DNA of 64,000 bases from Hungatella hathewayi. Its GTDB lineage: Bacteria; Bacillota; Clostridia; Lachnospirales; Lachnospiraceae. Under the pieces are notes generated by a model. The model was not told the DNA's origin, made no database searches, and was given only the letters and a program-made list of their open reading frames with translations. This document shows, in pieces, positions 43,552-51,808 of this stretch; position 1 is the stretch's first letter; every line of letters starts with the position of its first letter. The translations under genes and the position numbers were made by a program. The stretch is from the NCBI GenBank assembly GCA_025149285.1, contig CP102274.1, positions 4,552,001 to 4,616,000 of the forward strand, in the 5' to 3' direction.

Positions 43552-43842
43552 TTACACCATCTGCGGAGTCTCATCCTCCAGAATCTTAGAAAGCGCCGTC
43601 CCGCTGCTGGTATGGCAGCGGACCACGCGGGTGGCGCCGTCATCGATTCCGTCGAGGGCACACTTTACCATCTTATGGGAAACCGTATTGGTAAACAGAA
43701 CCAGAAGGTCCGGACATCCAATCTTCTTATCCATGTTGGTGCTCATCTGGGTAAAGACCTTTGCCTTGCATTTGAATTCCCTGCATATCTTCTTGTACTG
43801 GCTCACCATTCGGTCGTGGCCGCCGATAATTACTACGCTCAT
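43552..43842 (-). CDS. DUF2325 domain protein
   Basis: The 96-residue protein is a stand-alone DUF2325 domain: VVIIGGHDRMVSQYKKI at the start, LVLFTNTVSHKMV near 50, VVRCHTSSGTALSKIL near 71. The family is common in Firmicutes, often near metal transport or redox genes, and its function is unknown; its conserved cysteines and histidine could bind metal. A promoter with an RTTAG-N6-CTAAC box lies upstream, so I place it in the metal regulon. The ATG follows GGAGGTATTATAA. Confidence 0.87.
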   Translation of the reverse strand: MSVVIIGGHDRMVSQYKKICREFKCKAKVFTQMSTNMDKKIGCPDLLVLFTNTVSHKMVKCALDGIDDGATRVVRCHTSSGTALSKILEDETPQMV

Positions 43843-43937
43843 TTATAATACCTCCAGATCTCTATCGTGCTGTCTGCAATTCACAGCCTGCCGGGTTTTA
43901 CACCAATACTGTTTCCTCCGGCTCCTTGGTTTATATA

Positions 43938-43953
43938 GTTAGTTATAACTAAC
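43938..43953. promoter_or_regulatory. Metal-regulator box 1 (RTTAG-N6-CTAAC)
   Basis: GTTAG-TTATAA-CTAAC lies at the centre of a perfect 24-bp palindrome (43934-43957). It sits directly downstream of the -10 element of the DUF2325 promoter. The shape resembles the operators of DtxR/IdeR-type metal repressors. Confidence 0.82.
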
Positions 43954-43956
43954 TAT

Positions 43957-43985
43957 ATTTTACCAGCTATTACAACATTTGTCCA
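43957..43985 (-). promoter_or_regulatory. Promoter of the DUF2325 gene
   Basis: On the minus strand TGGACA (43985-43980) and TAAAAT (43962-43957) are spaced by 17 bp, with box 1 immediately after. Confidence 0.7.
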
Positions 43986-44077
43986 TAGCCGTTCTTGAGA
44001 ACATTTATTAATAGATGGGAAATGGACGAAAAAAGAGCCACACCGTTTTTCGTGGTATGACTCTTTAAAACCGCTCC

Positions 44078-46165
44078 CTATTGTTTCTGTTCCAGTAAAT
44101 TAGTCATGCTCTTCAGACTGACCATGAGCGTCGATGTATTATGAAGCAGCGCAGAGGTGGCCGGCGCCAGGATTCCGTTGACGCCCAGCAGGATCAGGCA
44201 CAAATTAAATCCGATCACAAACCGATAATTTCTGTTTACACGGACCATCAGCGCGTTGCTGATTCTCTTCAGCGTCACAAGCTGGTCCAGTGTATCCTCC
44301 GATATGGTAATATCCGCGATTTCCCTGGCGATCTCCGCCCCCTCGCTGATGGCGATTCCCACGTCGGCAGCGGATAAAGCGGGGGAATCGTTGATTCCGT
44401 CACCGACCATGATAACTTTTCTGCCCGCGGCTCTCTCTGCCTCCACGAAACTGGCCTTATCCTCCGGAAGTACTTCGGAGTAATACTCGTCCACGCCCAC
44501 CTTCTGCGCAATGGCCTTTGCAGTCCGGTCACTGTCTCCTGTCATCATAACGATCTTGGAAAGTCCCAGCGCTCTCAGCTGATTGACCACTGAGGCGGCC
44601 TCCTCCCGCACCGGATCGATAATGCAGATCACCGCAGCGAGGCGTCCTCCAACCGCCATGTAGAGATGGGAATACTCCGGCGGAAGGCTCTCGTACTGCT
44701 CTCTTCCGTCTTCCGGAATCACGCTCCCCTCATCCTCGAAGACAAAGTGGTGACTGCCGATAATCACCCGTTCCCCTCCGATATAGGAGGCGATTCCATG
44801 GGCTACAATATAGTCCACCTTCGAGTGCATTTCCTCGTGGATCAAACCTCTCCGGACGGACTCCTGAATGACCGCGTTCGCCATGGAATGGGGGAAATGT
44901 TCCTCCAGGCAGGCTGCAATCCGGAGCATCTCATCCTCGTCCCGCCCCTCGAAGGTCACGACACCGGCCACCACCGGCCTGGCCTTCGTGAGAGTGCCGG
45001 TCTTATCAAATACGATGGTATCTGCCTCCGCCACGGACTCCAGATAGACGCCGCCTTTGACTGTAACCCGGTAGTTTCCCGCTTCCCGCATGGCGGAAAG
45101 CACGGACAGCGGCATGGCCAGCTTCAGAGCACAGGAGAAGTCTACCATCAGGATCGAGATCGCCTTCGTTACATTCCGTGTGAGCAGCCAGGTAAGCACC
45201 GTGCCGCCCAGGCTCCAGGGAACCAGTGCGTCAGCCATGGCGGCCGCTTTTCCTTCCACATTAGATTTCAGCTTCTCGGAGTCCTCAATCATTTTGACAA
45301 TTCGCTCGAATCTGGTGGATCCGGCTGCCTTCTTCACGCAGATGGTGATGCTTCCTTCCTCCACCGCGGTTCCCGCGTATACGTATGTATCCGGTTCCTT
45401 CTTCACCGGTATGGACTCGCCGGTCATGGAGGCCTGATTTACCATGGCTTCCCCGGTCACAACAACTCCGTCCAGCGGAATCACGCTGCCCACATGTACT
45501 GTCACGAGGTCGCCCTCGCGGATTCGGGAGACCGGAACCATAACCTCTGTGCCGTCCACATTCTGCCATACCTTCTCAATGTTCAGGGACATGCTTCTCG
45601 CCAGATCTCCTACCGATTTCTTATGGGTCCATTCCTCCAAAAGCTCCCCGATCCCCAGCAGGAACATCACAGAACCAGCCGTATTGAAATCCAGTCTTGC
45701 GATCGACACCGTGATTGCGGTGGCATCCAGAACCTCAACCGTCAGCTTTCCCTTCAGAAGACACCGGAGGCCCTTAATGATATAGCCAGCAGACTTCACC
45801 GCTGTATACACAGCCCGAAACGGCACAGGCAGAAATACCTTTGTAAACGCCCTCACAACAACCCGCTGAATCAGTTTTTCCTTGTATTCCCGGTTCAGCG
45901 CCCGGCCGCTGTCCTTCGGGACCAGCTCACAGAGTGACTCGTCCTGAAAGGAAAAGCGCCTGATTTCCTCGATGATAACTGGCCGAAGGCCGCCTTCATA
46001 CAGGATAGCTGCATCCGCGGTCCTCTCATAGACCTTCACCTCCTTCACTCCCGGAATCAGGCTCATGGCACAGCAAAACATATCTGCCTCTCTCAGTGTC
46101 AGCTCACGCCGGTCGAGATGGATCCGAAGCCGTCCTTTTATCTCGTGTTTCACTATAAATCTCAT
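44078..46165 (-). CDS. P1B-type metal ATPase with SCA motif (P1B-6, FezB-like)
   Basis: The 695-residue protein is a P-type ATPase: actuator loop MTGESIPV, phosphorylated Asp387 in DKTGTLT, hinge GDGINDSPALS. In the membrane helix that binds metal, the usual CPC is replaced by SCALK (Ser344-Cys345-Ala346), which marks the P1B-6 class. Known P1B-6 members include FezB, needed to form iron-filled ferrosomes. The N-terminus has a degenerate HMA-like fold (IKGRLRIHLD) without the CxxC. I chose ATG 46165, behind AGGAGATAAAGAC; the longer frame to 46336 crosses a hairpin and the upstream gene. It is the last gene of the operon with DUF6110, a microprotein and an HMA protein. Confidence 0.9.
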   Translation of the reverse strand: MRFIVKHEIKGRLRIHLDRRELTLREADMFCCAMSLIPGVKEVKVYERTADAAILYEGGLRPVIIEEIRRFSFQDESLCELVPKDSGRALNREYKEKLIQRVVVRAFTKVFLPVPFRAVYTAVKSAGYIIKGLRCLLKGKLTVEVLDATAITVSIARLDFNTAGSVMFLLGIGELLEEWTHKKSVGDLARSMSLNIEKVWQNVDGTEVMVPVSRIREGDLVTVHVGSVIPLDGVVVTGEAMVNQASMTGESIPVKKEPDTYVYAGTAVEEGSITICVKKAAGSTRFERIVKMIEDSEKLKSNVEGKAAAMADALVPWSLGGTVLTWLLTRNVTKAISILMVDFSCALKLAMPLSVLSAMREAGNYRVTVKGGVYLESVAEADTIVFDKTGTLTKARPVVAGVVTFEGRDEDEMLRIAACLEEHFPHSMANAVIQESVRRGLIHEEMHSKVDYIVAHGIASYIGGERVIIGSHHFVFEDEGSVIPEDGREQYESLPPEYSHLYMAVGGRLAAVICIIDPVREEAASVVNQLRALGLSKIVMMTGDSDRTAKAIAQKVGVDEYYSEVLPEDKASFVEAERAAGRKVIMVGDGINDSPALSAADVGIAISEGAEIAREIADITISEDTLDQLVTLKRISNALMVRVNRNYRFVIGFNLCLILLGVNGILAPATSALLHNTSTLMVSLKSMTNLLEQKQ

Positions 46166-46210
46166 GTCTTTATCTCCTGTCCTATGTTTCTCCAGCTCTT
46201 CAAAAAGGAA

Positions 46211-46234
46211 CGCCTGAGGAAATTCCATCAGGCG
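46211..46234 (-). terminator. Hairpin between DUF6110 and ATPase genes
   Basis: CGCCTGA and TCAGGCG pair around a 10-nt loop, followed on the minus strand by TTCCTTTTTG. It could end part of the transcripts before the ATPase gene and so set the ratio of the upstream small proteins to the ATPase. Confidence 0.55.
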
Positions 46235-46274
46235 GTGTCTTCTTTTACTCTGCTGCTGTCTATTCTGCTGCTGT

Positions 46275-46565
46275 CTATTCCACTTCTTCCGCGGTCTCTG
46301 AAACCATCTCTTCGCTCTCGTCTTCAAAGGCTCCATCCGCTCTCTGGCGGTTGATCTCCTTCGCCTCAGCCAGAATATCGTCTGCGTTCTCCTGGATCGA
46401 AGTGGCAGTTGTCATCACGCAGTCCTTCGCGCGCAGTCCGGCGGCCAGACAGTTGACGTAAAACTTCTTCGCATCTTTACTTGCCAGAATTTTAACACCC
46501 GCTGTACCGAATAAAACACCTCCTGCAAAGATTCCTATCTTTTTCATTTTGAAGCAGTCCAACAT
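46275..46565 (-). CDS. DUF6110-family protein (possible FezA-like)
   Basis: The 96-residue protein has a short hydrophobic, glycine-rich N-terminus (IGIFAGGVLFGTAGVKIL), then a helical stretch with two cysteines (FYVNCLAAGLRAKDCVMTT) and a long acidic tail (EDESEEMVSETAEEVE). It matches the DUF6110 family as I know it, found beside metal ATPases in clostridia. A small protein with a glycine-rich hydrophobic N-terminus is also a feature of ferrosome operons (FezA), so the equivalence is possible but not shown. The ATG at 46565 follows AGGAGGATAAAGAA. Confidence 0.78.
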   Translation of the reverse strand: MLDCFKMKKIGIFAGGVLFGTAGVKILASKDAKKFYVNCLAAGLRAKDCVMTTATSIQENADDILAEAKEINRQRADGAFEDESEEMVSETAEEVE

Positions 46566-46586
46566 TTCTTTATCCTCCTGTTTTTC

Positions 46587-46667
46587 TTATCTATGCTTGT
46601 AACCCGTGTAAAAAACCATCGCCAGGCAAAAAAGCATTGCCCAGGCCCAAAACCTGTGTTTTTTCAT
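46587..46667 (-). CDS. 26-residue membrane microprotein in the metal operon
   Basis: A 26-codon gene starts at ATG 46667 behind a strong AAAGGAGTGACTGAAG site and ends in TAA at 46587. The product begins MKKHRFWAWAMLF and ends TGYKHR: a basic N-terminus, one aromatic-rich membrane helix with a single cysteine, and a basic tail. It fills the gap between the HMA and DUF6110 genes (65 and 21 bp from them), so it is almost certainly translated from the same message. It may be an accessory subunit of the ATPase, like KdpF or other ATPase microproteins. Confidence 0.72.
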   Translation of the reverse strand: MKKHRFWAWAMLFCLAMVFYTGYKHR

Positions 46668-46732
46668 CTTCAGTCACTCCTTTTATAAACGTTTTACTAG
46701 AAATTTACCCGGTTAGTCAACGCCAACAGGCC

Positions 46733-47119
46733 TTATTGAGAAATCGAGTCATTTACCGGCCTGATCCGGTAAACAGTATATCCTGCGTCCTTGACAGTAT
46801 CCTTTAACACGGTGTCGCTGAACTCCTGTTTCATGCGGACATCCGCCTCCGCCTCCATTAAGTTCACGCGGGCATAGACGCCCTCCAGAGAATTTAATGC
46901 ATTCTCCACCCGGATGGCGCAGTTGCCGCAGGACATCCCGTCCACCTTTAAAACCCGGCGGTGCGGATAGTGGGTAAGGTCCTTATCACTTACCTTTATT
47001 TTCTTCACCGCAGCCTCGCCCGAACCTCCGCAGCAGCCGGTGGTCAGCCTCTTTCTGTAGCTTCTTATCGCCAGAACCCCTGCCATAATAAGGGCCAGGC
47101 ATATAATCGCTGTTGCCAT
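46733..47119 (-). CDS. Membrane-anchored HMA metal-binding protein
   Basis: The 128-residue protein has one N-terminal membrane helix (residues about 2-20), a cytoplasmic linker with a GCCGG cysteine pair, and a C-terminal HMA (ferredoxin-like) domain with the metal-binding GMSCGNCAIRVENAL at about 61-75. It would hold a metal ion and pass it to the P1B ATPase encoded downstream. The CxxC is intact, unlike the degenerate N-terminus of the ATPase. It is the first gene of the operon, behind two regulator boxes. Ferrosome operons also contain an HMA-type protein (FezC), though with a different design. Confidence 0.88.
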   Translation of the reverse strand: MATAIICLALIMAGVLAIRSYRKRLTTGCCGGSGEAAVKKIKVSDKDLTHYPHRRVLKVDGMSCGNCAIRVENALNSLEGVYARVNLMEAEADVRMKQEFSDTVLKDTVKDAGYTVYRIRPVNDSISQ

Positions 47120-47150
47120 ATGTGCTCCTTCCTTTCTTCCAATTTCTCCT

Positions 47151-47166
47151 ATTAGTTGTAACTAAC
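47151..47166. promoter_or_regulatory. Metal-regulator box 2
   Basis: ATTAG-TTGTAA-CTAAC begins just after the -10 element of the metal-ATPase operon promoter. Its centre is 21 bp, two DNA turns, from the centre of box 3, so two dimers could bind the same face. Confidence 0.82.
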
Positions 47167-47169
47167 TAT

Positions 47170-47198
47170 AGATTAGTACCTGCTAACTGAATTGTCAA
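47170..47198 (-). promoter_or_regulatory. Promoter of the metal ATPase operon
   Basis: On the minus strand TTGACA (47198-47193) and TAATCT (47175-47170) are spaced by exactly 17 bp. Box 3 covers the spacer and box 2 the start site. Confidence 0.78.
47172..47187. promoter_or_regulatory. Metal-regulator box 3
   Basis: ATTAG-TACCTG-CTAAC lies between the -35 and -10 elements of the metal ATPase operon promoter, in tandem with box 2. Confidence 0.78.
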
Positions 47199-47219
47199 TA
47201 ATTTTTTTATATTCTTATT

Positions 47220-47248
47220 TTGACCTTTTTCCCCGGCTATGATAAACT
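47220..47248 (+). promoter_or_regulatory. Promoter of the DtxR-family gene
   Basis: TTGACC at 47220-47225 and TAAACT at 47243-47248 are spaced by 17 bp, pointing away from the metal operon promoter. No box overlaps it, so the regulator gene may be expressed constitutively. Confidence 0.65.
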
Positions 47249-47297
47249 ATTTGTATCACGCATTCTGATACTTTAACCGCAGGGAGGTAAACGAACA

Positions 47298-47681
47298 TTG
47301 AAGATGAACGAATCATCCGAAAACTATCTTGAAACCATACTGATTCTTAGCAATAGAAAGCCGCACGTCCGTTCCATCGATATCGCCAATGAACTGGATT
47401 TCTCCAAGCCGAGTGTCAGCGTCGCCATGCGCAACCTCCGCGAAAATGGTTATATTCTGGTGGATCAGGATGGCTATATCACCCTGACAGATTCCGGGAA
47501 ACAGGTTGCTGAGACCATGTATGAGCGCCATACGATGCTTTCCAACTGGCTGATGTATTTAGGAGTCGATGAAAAAACCGCGGCGGAAGACGCCTGCCGG
47601 ATCGAGCATGTGGTGAGCGCAAAAAGCTTTCAGGCTATCAAGGATCACGTGACAAAAGGAAATGAATTGTTGGAAAAATAG
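47298..47681 (+). CDS. DtxR/MntR-family metal-dependent regulator
   Basis: The 127-residue protein has the DtxR winged helix (SSENYLETILILSNRKPHVRSIDIANELDFSKPSVSVAMRNL) and the metal-binding dimerisation helix region (MYERHTMLSNWLMYLGV; EDACRIEHVVS). It lacks the C-terminal SH3 domain, like MntR-type members. It should bind DNA when loaded with Fe or Mn and shut off the RTTAG-N6-CTAAC promoters. Translation probably begins at TTG 47298, 10 nt after GGGAGG; the ATG two codons later is 16 nt away. It is divergent from the metal ATPase operon. Confidence 0.9.
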   Translation: MKMNESSENYLETILILSNRKPHVRSIDIANELDFSKPSVSVAMRNLRENGYILVDQDGYITLTDSGKQVAETMYERHTMLSNWLMYLGVDEKTAAEDACRIEHVVSAKSFQAIKDHVTKGNELLEK

Positions 47682-47682
47682 G

Positions 47683-47731
47683 AAAACAGGCGGTCCGGAG
47701 AGAAACCTTTTCTCTGCAGACCGCCTGTTTT
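47683..47731. terminator. Bidirectional terminator
   Basis: A 13-bp perfect stem (AAAACAGGCGGTC and its complement) is flanked by A and T tracts. It separates the converging DtxR-type gene (plus) and FeoA-domain gene (minus). Confidence 0.88.
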
Positions 47732-47792
47732 TCTGTTTTTGTTTTGCTTTTTACATAGTTTGTATTCTGTTCCGTTTCCTGTTAAAGCCGGC

Positions 47793-48005
47793 TCACACCT
47801 GAATCCGCCTTGCCACCTCCTCACCAATCGCAAGGCGTACGTTATCCCGTCCGATGATGATTCCGTCTTTTCCCTGCTGGAAAACACGGATATCGCTTCC
47901 CTCTCTGATCCCGTATTCATTTAAAAAATCCAGAATCTGGGGAGCGCCGAACATCCATTTGATCGTATAGTCGTCTCCCGCCTTTGCCTGTGCCAGTGAC
48001 TGCAT
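47793..48005 (-). CDS. FeoA-domain protein
   Basis: The 70-residue protein is a single SH3-like FeoA domain (LAQAKAGDDYTIKWM, FLNEYGIREGSDIRVFQQ, IIIGRDNVRLAIGEEVA). FeoA helps the FeoB ferrous iron importer; stand-alone domains also occur as the detached C-terminal domain of DtxR-type regulators. No feoB gene lies in the window. Since the adjacent regulator lacks its own SH3 domain, a partnership with it is possible. The ribosome site (GGGGGTG) is weak. It lies 132 bp downstream of the ABC exporter pair. Confidence 0.85.
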   Translation of the reverse strand: MQSLAQAKAGDDYTIKWMFGAPQILDFLNEYGIREGSDIRVFQQGKDGIIIGRDNVRLAIGEEVARRIQV

Positions 48006-48137
48006 AACTGCACCCCCATTTCCGCATCACGCGCTGCGTGTTTTCGTTCTATGCGCTTTGAAACTATCCGCCTCTTCTTACTCCCAGTGTAACCATTTTT
48101 GCGCCGGTTAGTCAATGGCAATGAGGGTTAGGTACTT

Positions 48138-49907
48138 TTAATCTTTTTGTATTTGACGGGAAAGTCCGTCGATGCTCCAGCCAGCCGCTTTTTCGCGTAT
48201 ATTTACGTAATCTCTGTAGATTCCCTTCTCCTTTATCAGTGCTTCGTGATTTCCTCTCTGTACCACACGGCCATCGTCGATCACCAGAATCTGACCGGCA
48301 GCTCTGATGGTATTTAACCGGTGGGCGATCACCAGCAGCGTCTTCCCTTTTACCAGCTCTGAAATCGCCTCCTGGATGAATCGTTCATTATCGGCATCCA
48401 CGCTTGCGGTCGCCTCATCGAGAATCACCACAGGAGCGTCCTTTAAAATACAGCGCGCAATGGAAATCCGCTGTTTTTCTCCTCCGGAAAGGCTTGCGCC
48501 GCCCTCGCCGATCACGGTGTCAAAGCCCTCCGGAAGCGCCGTGATAAAATCATAGCATCTGGCCTTCCTCGCCGCCTCATACACTTCTTCTTTCAACGCC
48601 TCCGTCTTTCCCATGCTGATATTCTGGTAAATTGTATCCTGAAAGAGATATACCCTCTGGAATACCATGCTGATATGATCCATCAACTCCGCCAGCGGCA
48701 CGTCACGGATATCTTCTCCTCTCATCCGGACGCATCCGGATTTCACATCCCAAAAACGGGCCAGAAGGTTGGCTGCCGTCGATTTTCCACCGCCACTGGG
48801 TCCAACCAGGGCCGTCATTGTATTTGGCTGTATTTTAAAAGTGACGTCCTTTAATACCTCCTTCTCGTGATAGGCAAAGGTAACGTGATCGAACTCTATC
48901 TCCGCCTTGTGATTCCGCTCCGGAATGTGCTTTTTTCCCTGATCCGGCAGTTCTTTCTCCGCGCAGACACCCTCAATCCGGTCGAGACAGCTGTTCATGA
49001 CCGTGAGCCGCGTCGCCTCGCCGTACAGCGCCTTCAGCGGGCCAAATAAATCAAACACAAACAGGAGCAGCCCCATAAGATACGGAATGGTCAGGGAACC
49101 GGTCTGCTGCAGGTAGACGGAAACGCCGAACAACAGCGCCATACCGCAGGCATAAATCAGGTTTAATCCCCTCTGCCACGGCGTCATTGCTTCCTCAAAG
49201 CCCAGCGATTTGTCTCTCGACAACTTAAAATTGTTGGAAAGCTCTGCGGATTTCTCTCCCAACAAATTATAGCTTTTGATGATGGCTATCCCCTCCGTAA
49301 AGGAAAGTACGGCATCCGTAAGCTTCTCGCTCTGTTCCTGTCTGCCGACGGCCTCCTTCATGGAGATCCGGTTCATTTTCCCGGCTGTGATCATCGCGGT
49401 TACGGTAACGAGCAGGCCGATGATCCCCAGCCGCACATCGAGGAAGAAAAGAAATACTGCCATAAGAGCTGCAGAAAAGGCGTAGCTCATCATATTAGCA
49501 ATAGAGCTCATGGCGATCTCTTCCACAAAGATCATATCCGTGGTCAAAACCGAGCTGATCTTTCCGATATTTCCCGCCGTAAAGTACCCCATGGGTAGCT
49601 TTCGCAAATGAGCGCCCAAATCCCTCCGCTGCTCCGCGAACATCATATACCCGGCGCCGCTCTGCAGCCGGTCGCTCATCAGCTGAAAAAACGCTTCCAG
49701 AAGCACGGACACACAGAGCACGACAGCGGCGGTCACACAGTCTTCGGCCGTAATGGCACCGGTATAAAACCGGGACAGCATGAAAAAGGCCACGCATAGA
49801 GGCATTTTCGACAGAATTGCCTTTAGAACGGAAAACAGAAAGGCAATCTCAATTCTGCTCCTGTATTTTCCCGACAGATTTAAAATTCTCTGAAATAATT
49901 GAACCAT
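48138..49907 (-). CDS. ABC transporter, fused permease-ATPase (subunit 2)
   Basis: The 589-residue protein has six membrane helices followed by an ATPase domain with Walker A GPSGGGKST, signature LSGGEKQR, Walker B VVILDEATASVD and the switch histidine in IAHRLNT. With the gene just upstream it forms a heterodimer of the exporter fold. Pairs of this type near AraC regulators and under iron control include YbtPQ and IrtAB, which import metallophores despite the exporter fold. ATG 49907 overlaps the stop of the partner gene by one base, behind AAAGGAGGAACGG. Confidence 0.9.
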   Translation of the reverse strand: MVQLFQRILNLSGKYRSRIEIAFLFSVLKAILSKMPLCVAFFMLSRFYTGAITAEDCVTAAVVLCVSVLLEAFFQLMSDRLQSGAGYMMFAEQRRDLGAHLRKLPMGYFTAGNIGKISSVLTTDMIFVEEIAMSSIANMMSYAFSAALMAVFLFFLDVRLGIIGLLVTVTAMITAGKMNRISMKEAVGRQEQSEKLTDAVLSFTEGIAIIKSYNLLGEKSAELSNNFKLSRDKSLGFEEAMTPWQRGLNLIYACGMALLFGVSVYLQQTGSLTIPYLMGLLLFVFDLFGPLKALYGEATRLTVMNSCLDRIEGVCAEKELPDQGKKHIPERNHKAEIEFDHVTFAYHEKEVLKDVTFKIQPNTMTALVGPSGGGKSTAANLLARFWDVKSGCVRMRGEDIRDVPLAELMDHISMVFQRVYLFQDTIYQNISMGKTEALKEEVYEAARKARCYDFITALPEGFDTVIGEGGASLSGGEKQRISIARCILKDAPVVILDEATASVDADNERFIQEAISELVKGKTLLVIAHRLNTIRAAGQILVIDDGRVVQRGNHEALIKEKGIYRDYVNIREKAAGWSIDGLSRQIQKD

Positions 49908-51652
49908 TACCGTTCCTCCTTTCCGCCCGATACACGCCACTCTGCGCTCTCCATGGAAGCATACCAGAGTTTCCGGTACTCTTCACTGTTTTTTAAAAGC
50001 TCGTCATGGGTTCCCCTGGCTGCAATTCTGCCTTCCGCCATCACGCAGATCTGGTCGGCATTTTTCACAGAGGATAAACGGTGGGCGATGACCAGAAGTG
50101 TCTTTCCCTTTACCACCTCGGAGATGGCGGCTTCCATCTTCTCCTCATTTTCCGGATCCGTAAATGCAGTCGCCTCATCGAGAACTACTACGGGAGCGTT
50201 CTTTAAAATAGCTCTGGCCAGCGCAATTCTCTGCCTCTGGCCTCCCGACAGCTGTTTTCCTCCGTCTCCGGCCATCGTGCGGATTCCATCGGGAAGTTTT
50301 TCGATAAATTCCATGCACTGGGCTTTCGCCGCAGCTTCGAGCACCTCTTCGTCGGTGGCAGTAAGGCGGCCGATCCTGATATTTTCAAGCAAAGAGGTAT
50401 TGAATAAATACTGTTCCTGGGCCACGTAAGAGATTCTGGCGTTCAAGGCTTCCAGGCTCATCCCGCAGATATCCTGGCCGCCAATGGTGATGTTTCCTTC
50501 CTCAACATCGTAATAGTGAATCAGCAGCTTTGCCAGTGTGCTCTTACCCGAACCGGATTCCCCCACAAGGGCCGTCTTCTGGCCTTCCCTCACCATCAGG
50601 CTGACGCCGCTGACCACGGATTTCTCCTCGTAACCGAAGGTTACGCGGTCGAACACCACGGTATTGTCCTTGCCGTGCCAGCCATCGGCGGTCTGTTTCA
50701 GAGGCTCTGCACCCAGCATCTGCTCCAGTGCATTCAGCTTATAATTGATCTGCGGCAGCGAGGGCAGGAAGCTCAGAGCCCTGAGGAGTGGAATTCCCAG
50801 GCTTAGGGACAGGCACATCACCAAAATGAAATCCGGCAGGGAGGAATATCCTTTCAGCACAAACCAGGAACCCAGAGGCAGCGTCACAATCAGCGTGCAC
50901 GGCAGAATACTGTTATAGGCCGCCATCCACGGCCAGCAGGCCTTATACCAGTCGAGCGTCAGATCCCGGTAGGCCAGCACATCTCTCTGGAACCGTTCAT
51001 AGGATTCGCCATCCCTGTTGAACACCTTCACCACCTCCATGCCGTTTATGTACTCGATAATGGTGTTGTTCATGACCTTGCCGGCCTCATAGTAACTCAC
51101 CATCCCGTTCTGGCCGATACGGTACATGACCATCATGGCCAGGAGGCCTGCTGGCAGAGAGGCGAGAGACATAAGCGCCAGCTTCCAGTCCACAAAGAAC
51201 AGAGCTGTGTAAACCACGACCGGAATCACCGTGTTGGCAAAGCCCTCTGGCAGCGCGTGGGCTAGAAGCAGCTCCATGCTCTCTACATCATCTACAAACA
51301 GACGTTTGATACTCCCCGTCCCTTTCTCCTGAATCACCCCCAGCGGCAGCTTCTCCATCCGGTTCTGAAGAGAAATATGGATTCTCATGAGGATGTTGTA
51401 GGCGGCTTCATGGGACAGGGAGAGCCCCTTCACATACAGGCAGGCGTGCAGCACCAGACACACCAGCACACCGGCTATCCGGACCGCCGCATACGACAAG
51501 TCCATGGGTTCTCCCTCAATCAGCGGCGCGATGATCTGGCAGGCAAAGATAAACGGGAGGACACTCATGAACACTCCCAGCAGGATGACCGCAGAAGCCA
51601 AAAAGGTCGTCTTTTTGTAGGGTCCTGCGTACTCTAAAATCTTTTGAAACAT
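49907..51652 (-). CDS. ABC transporter, fused permease-ATPase (subunit 1)
   Basis: The 581-residue protein has six membrane helices and an ATPase domain with Walker A GESGSGKST, signature LSGGQRQR, Walker B VVVLDEATAFTD and IAHRLSS. Walker B is followed by Phe-Thr-Asp-Pro rather than the usual Ser-x-Asp, a feature of YbtP/IrtA-type subunits as I recall them. It is the first of the pair, downstream of a regulator box inside a hairpin. ATG 51652 follows AAAGGAGTGG; seven in-frame codons before it overlap this site. Confidence 0.9.
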   Translation of the reverse strand: MFQKILEYAGPYKKTTFLASAVILLGVFMSVLPFIFACQIIAPLIEGEPMDLSYAAVRIAGVLVCLVLHACLYVKGLSLSHEAAYNILMRIHISLQNRMEKLPLGVIQEKGTGSIKRLFVDDVESMELLLAHALPEGFANTVIPVVVYTALFFVDWKLALMSLASLPAGLLAMMVMYRIGQNGMVSYYEAGKVMNNTIIEYINGMEVVKVFNRDGESYERFQRDVLAYRDLTLDWYKACWPWMAAYNSILPCTLIVTLPLGSWFVLKGYSSLPDFILVMCLSLSLGIPLLRALSFLPSLPQINYKLNALEQMLGAEPLKQTADGWHGKDNTVVFDRVTFGYEEKSVVSGVSLMVREGQKTALVGESGSGKSTLAKLLIHYYDVEEGNITIGGQDICGMSLEALNARISYVAQEQYLFNTSLLENIRIGRLTATDEEVLEAAAKAQCMEFIEKLPDGIRTMAGDGGKQLSGGQRQRIALARAILKNAPVVVLDEATAFTDPENEEKMEAAISEVVKGKTLLVIAHRLSSVKNADQICVMAEGRIAARGTHDELLKNSEEYRKLWYASMESAEWRVSGGKEER

Positions 51653-51714
51653 ATCCGATACCACTCCTTTCAACAGTAACTCCTGTCATGCCGGACTCTC
51701 CGGTATGAAAAAAG

Positions 51715-51746
51715 CACGTCAAGTTAGTTTTGTCTAACTTGACGTG
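51715..51746 (-). promoter_or_regulatory. Metal-regulator box 4 inside a terminator-like hairpin
   Basis: Two perfect 13-bp arms (CACGTCAAGTTAG and its complement) enclose TTTTGT; the core is GTTAG-TTTTGT-CTAAC, the same box as at 43938. On the minus strand the hairpin is followed by CTTTTTTC. It may stop the AraC transcript and also serve as operator for the ABC pair. Confidence 0.75.
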
Positions 51747-51808
51747 TTATATTTTACGGCGATAACCGAAGCATTTCTACCAAAAAACGGTATATTTCTA
51801 ACAGTTTT

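Noticed and set aside
44666..45937. 423-codon plus-strand frame inside the metal ATPase
   Set aside because: The opposite strand encodes intact P-type ATPase motifs; this frame has the His/Gly/Arg-rich look of a reverse-complement reading.
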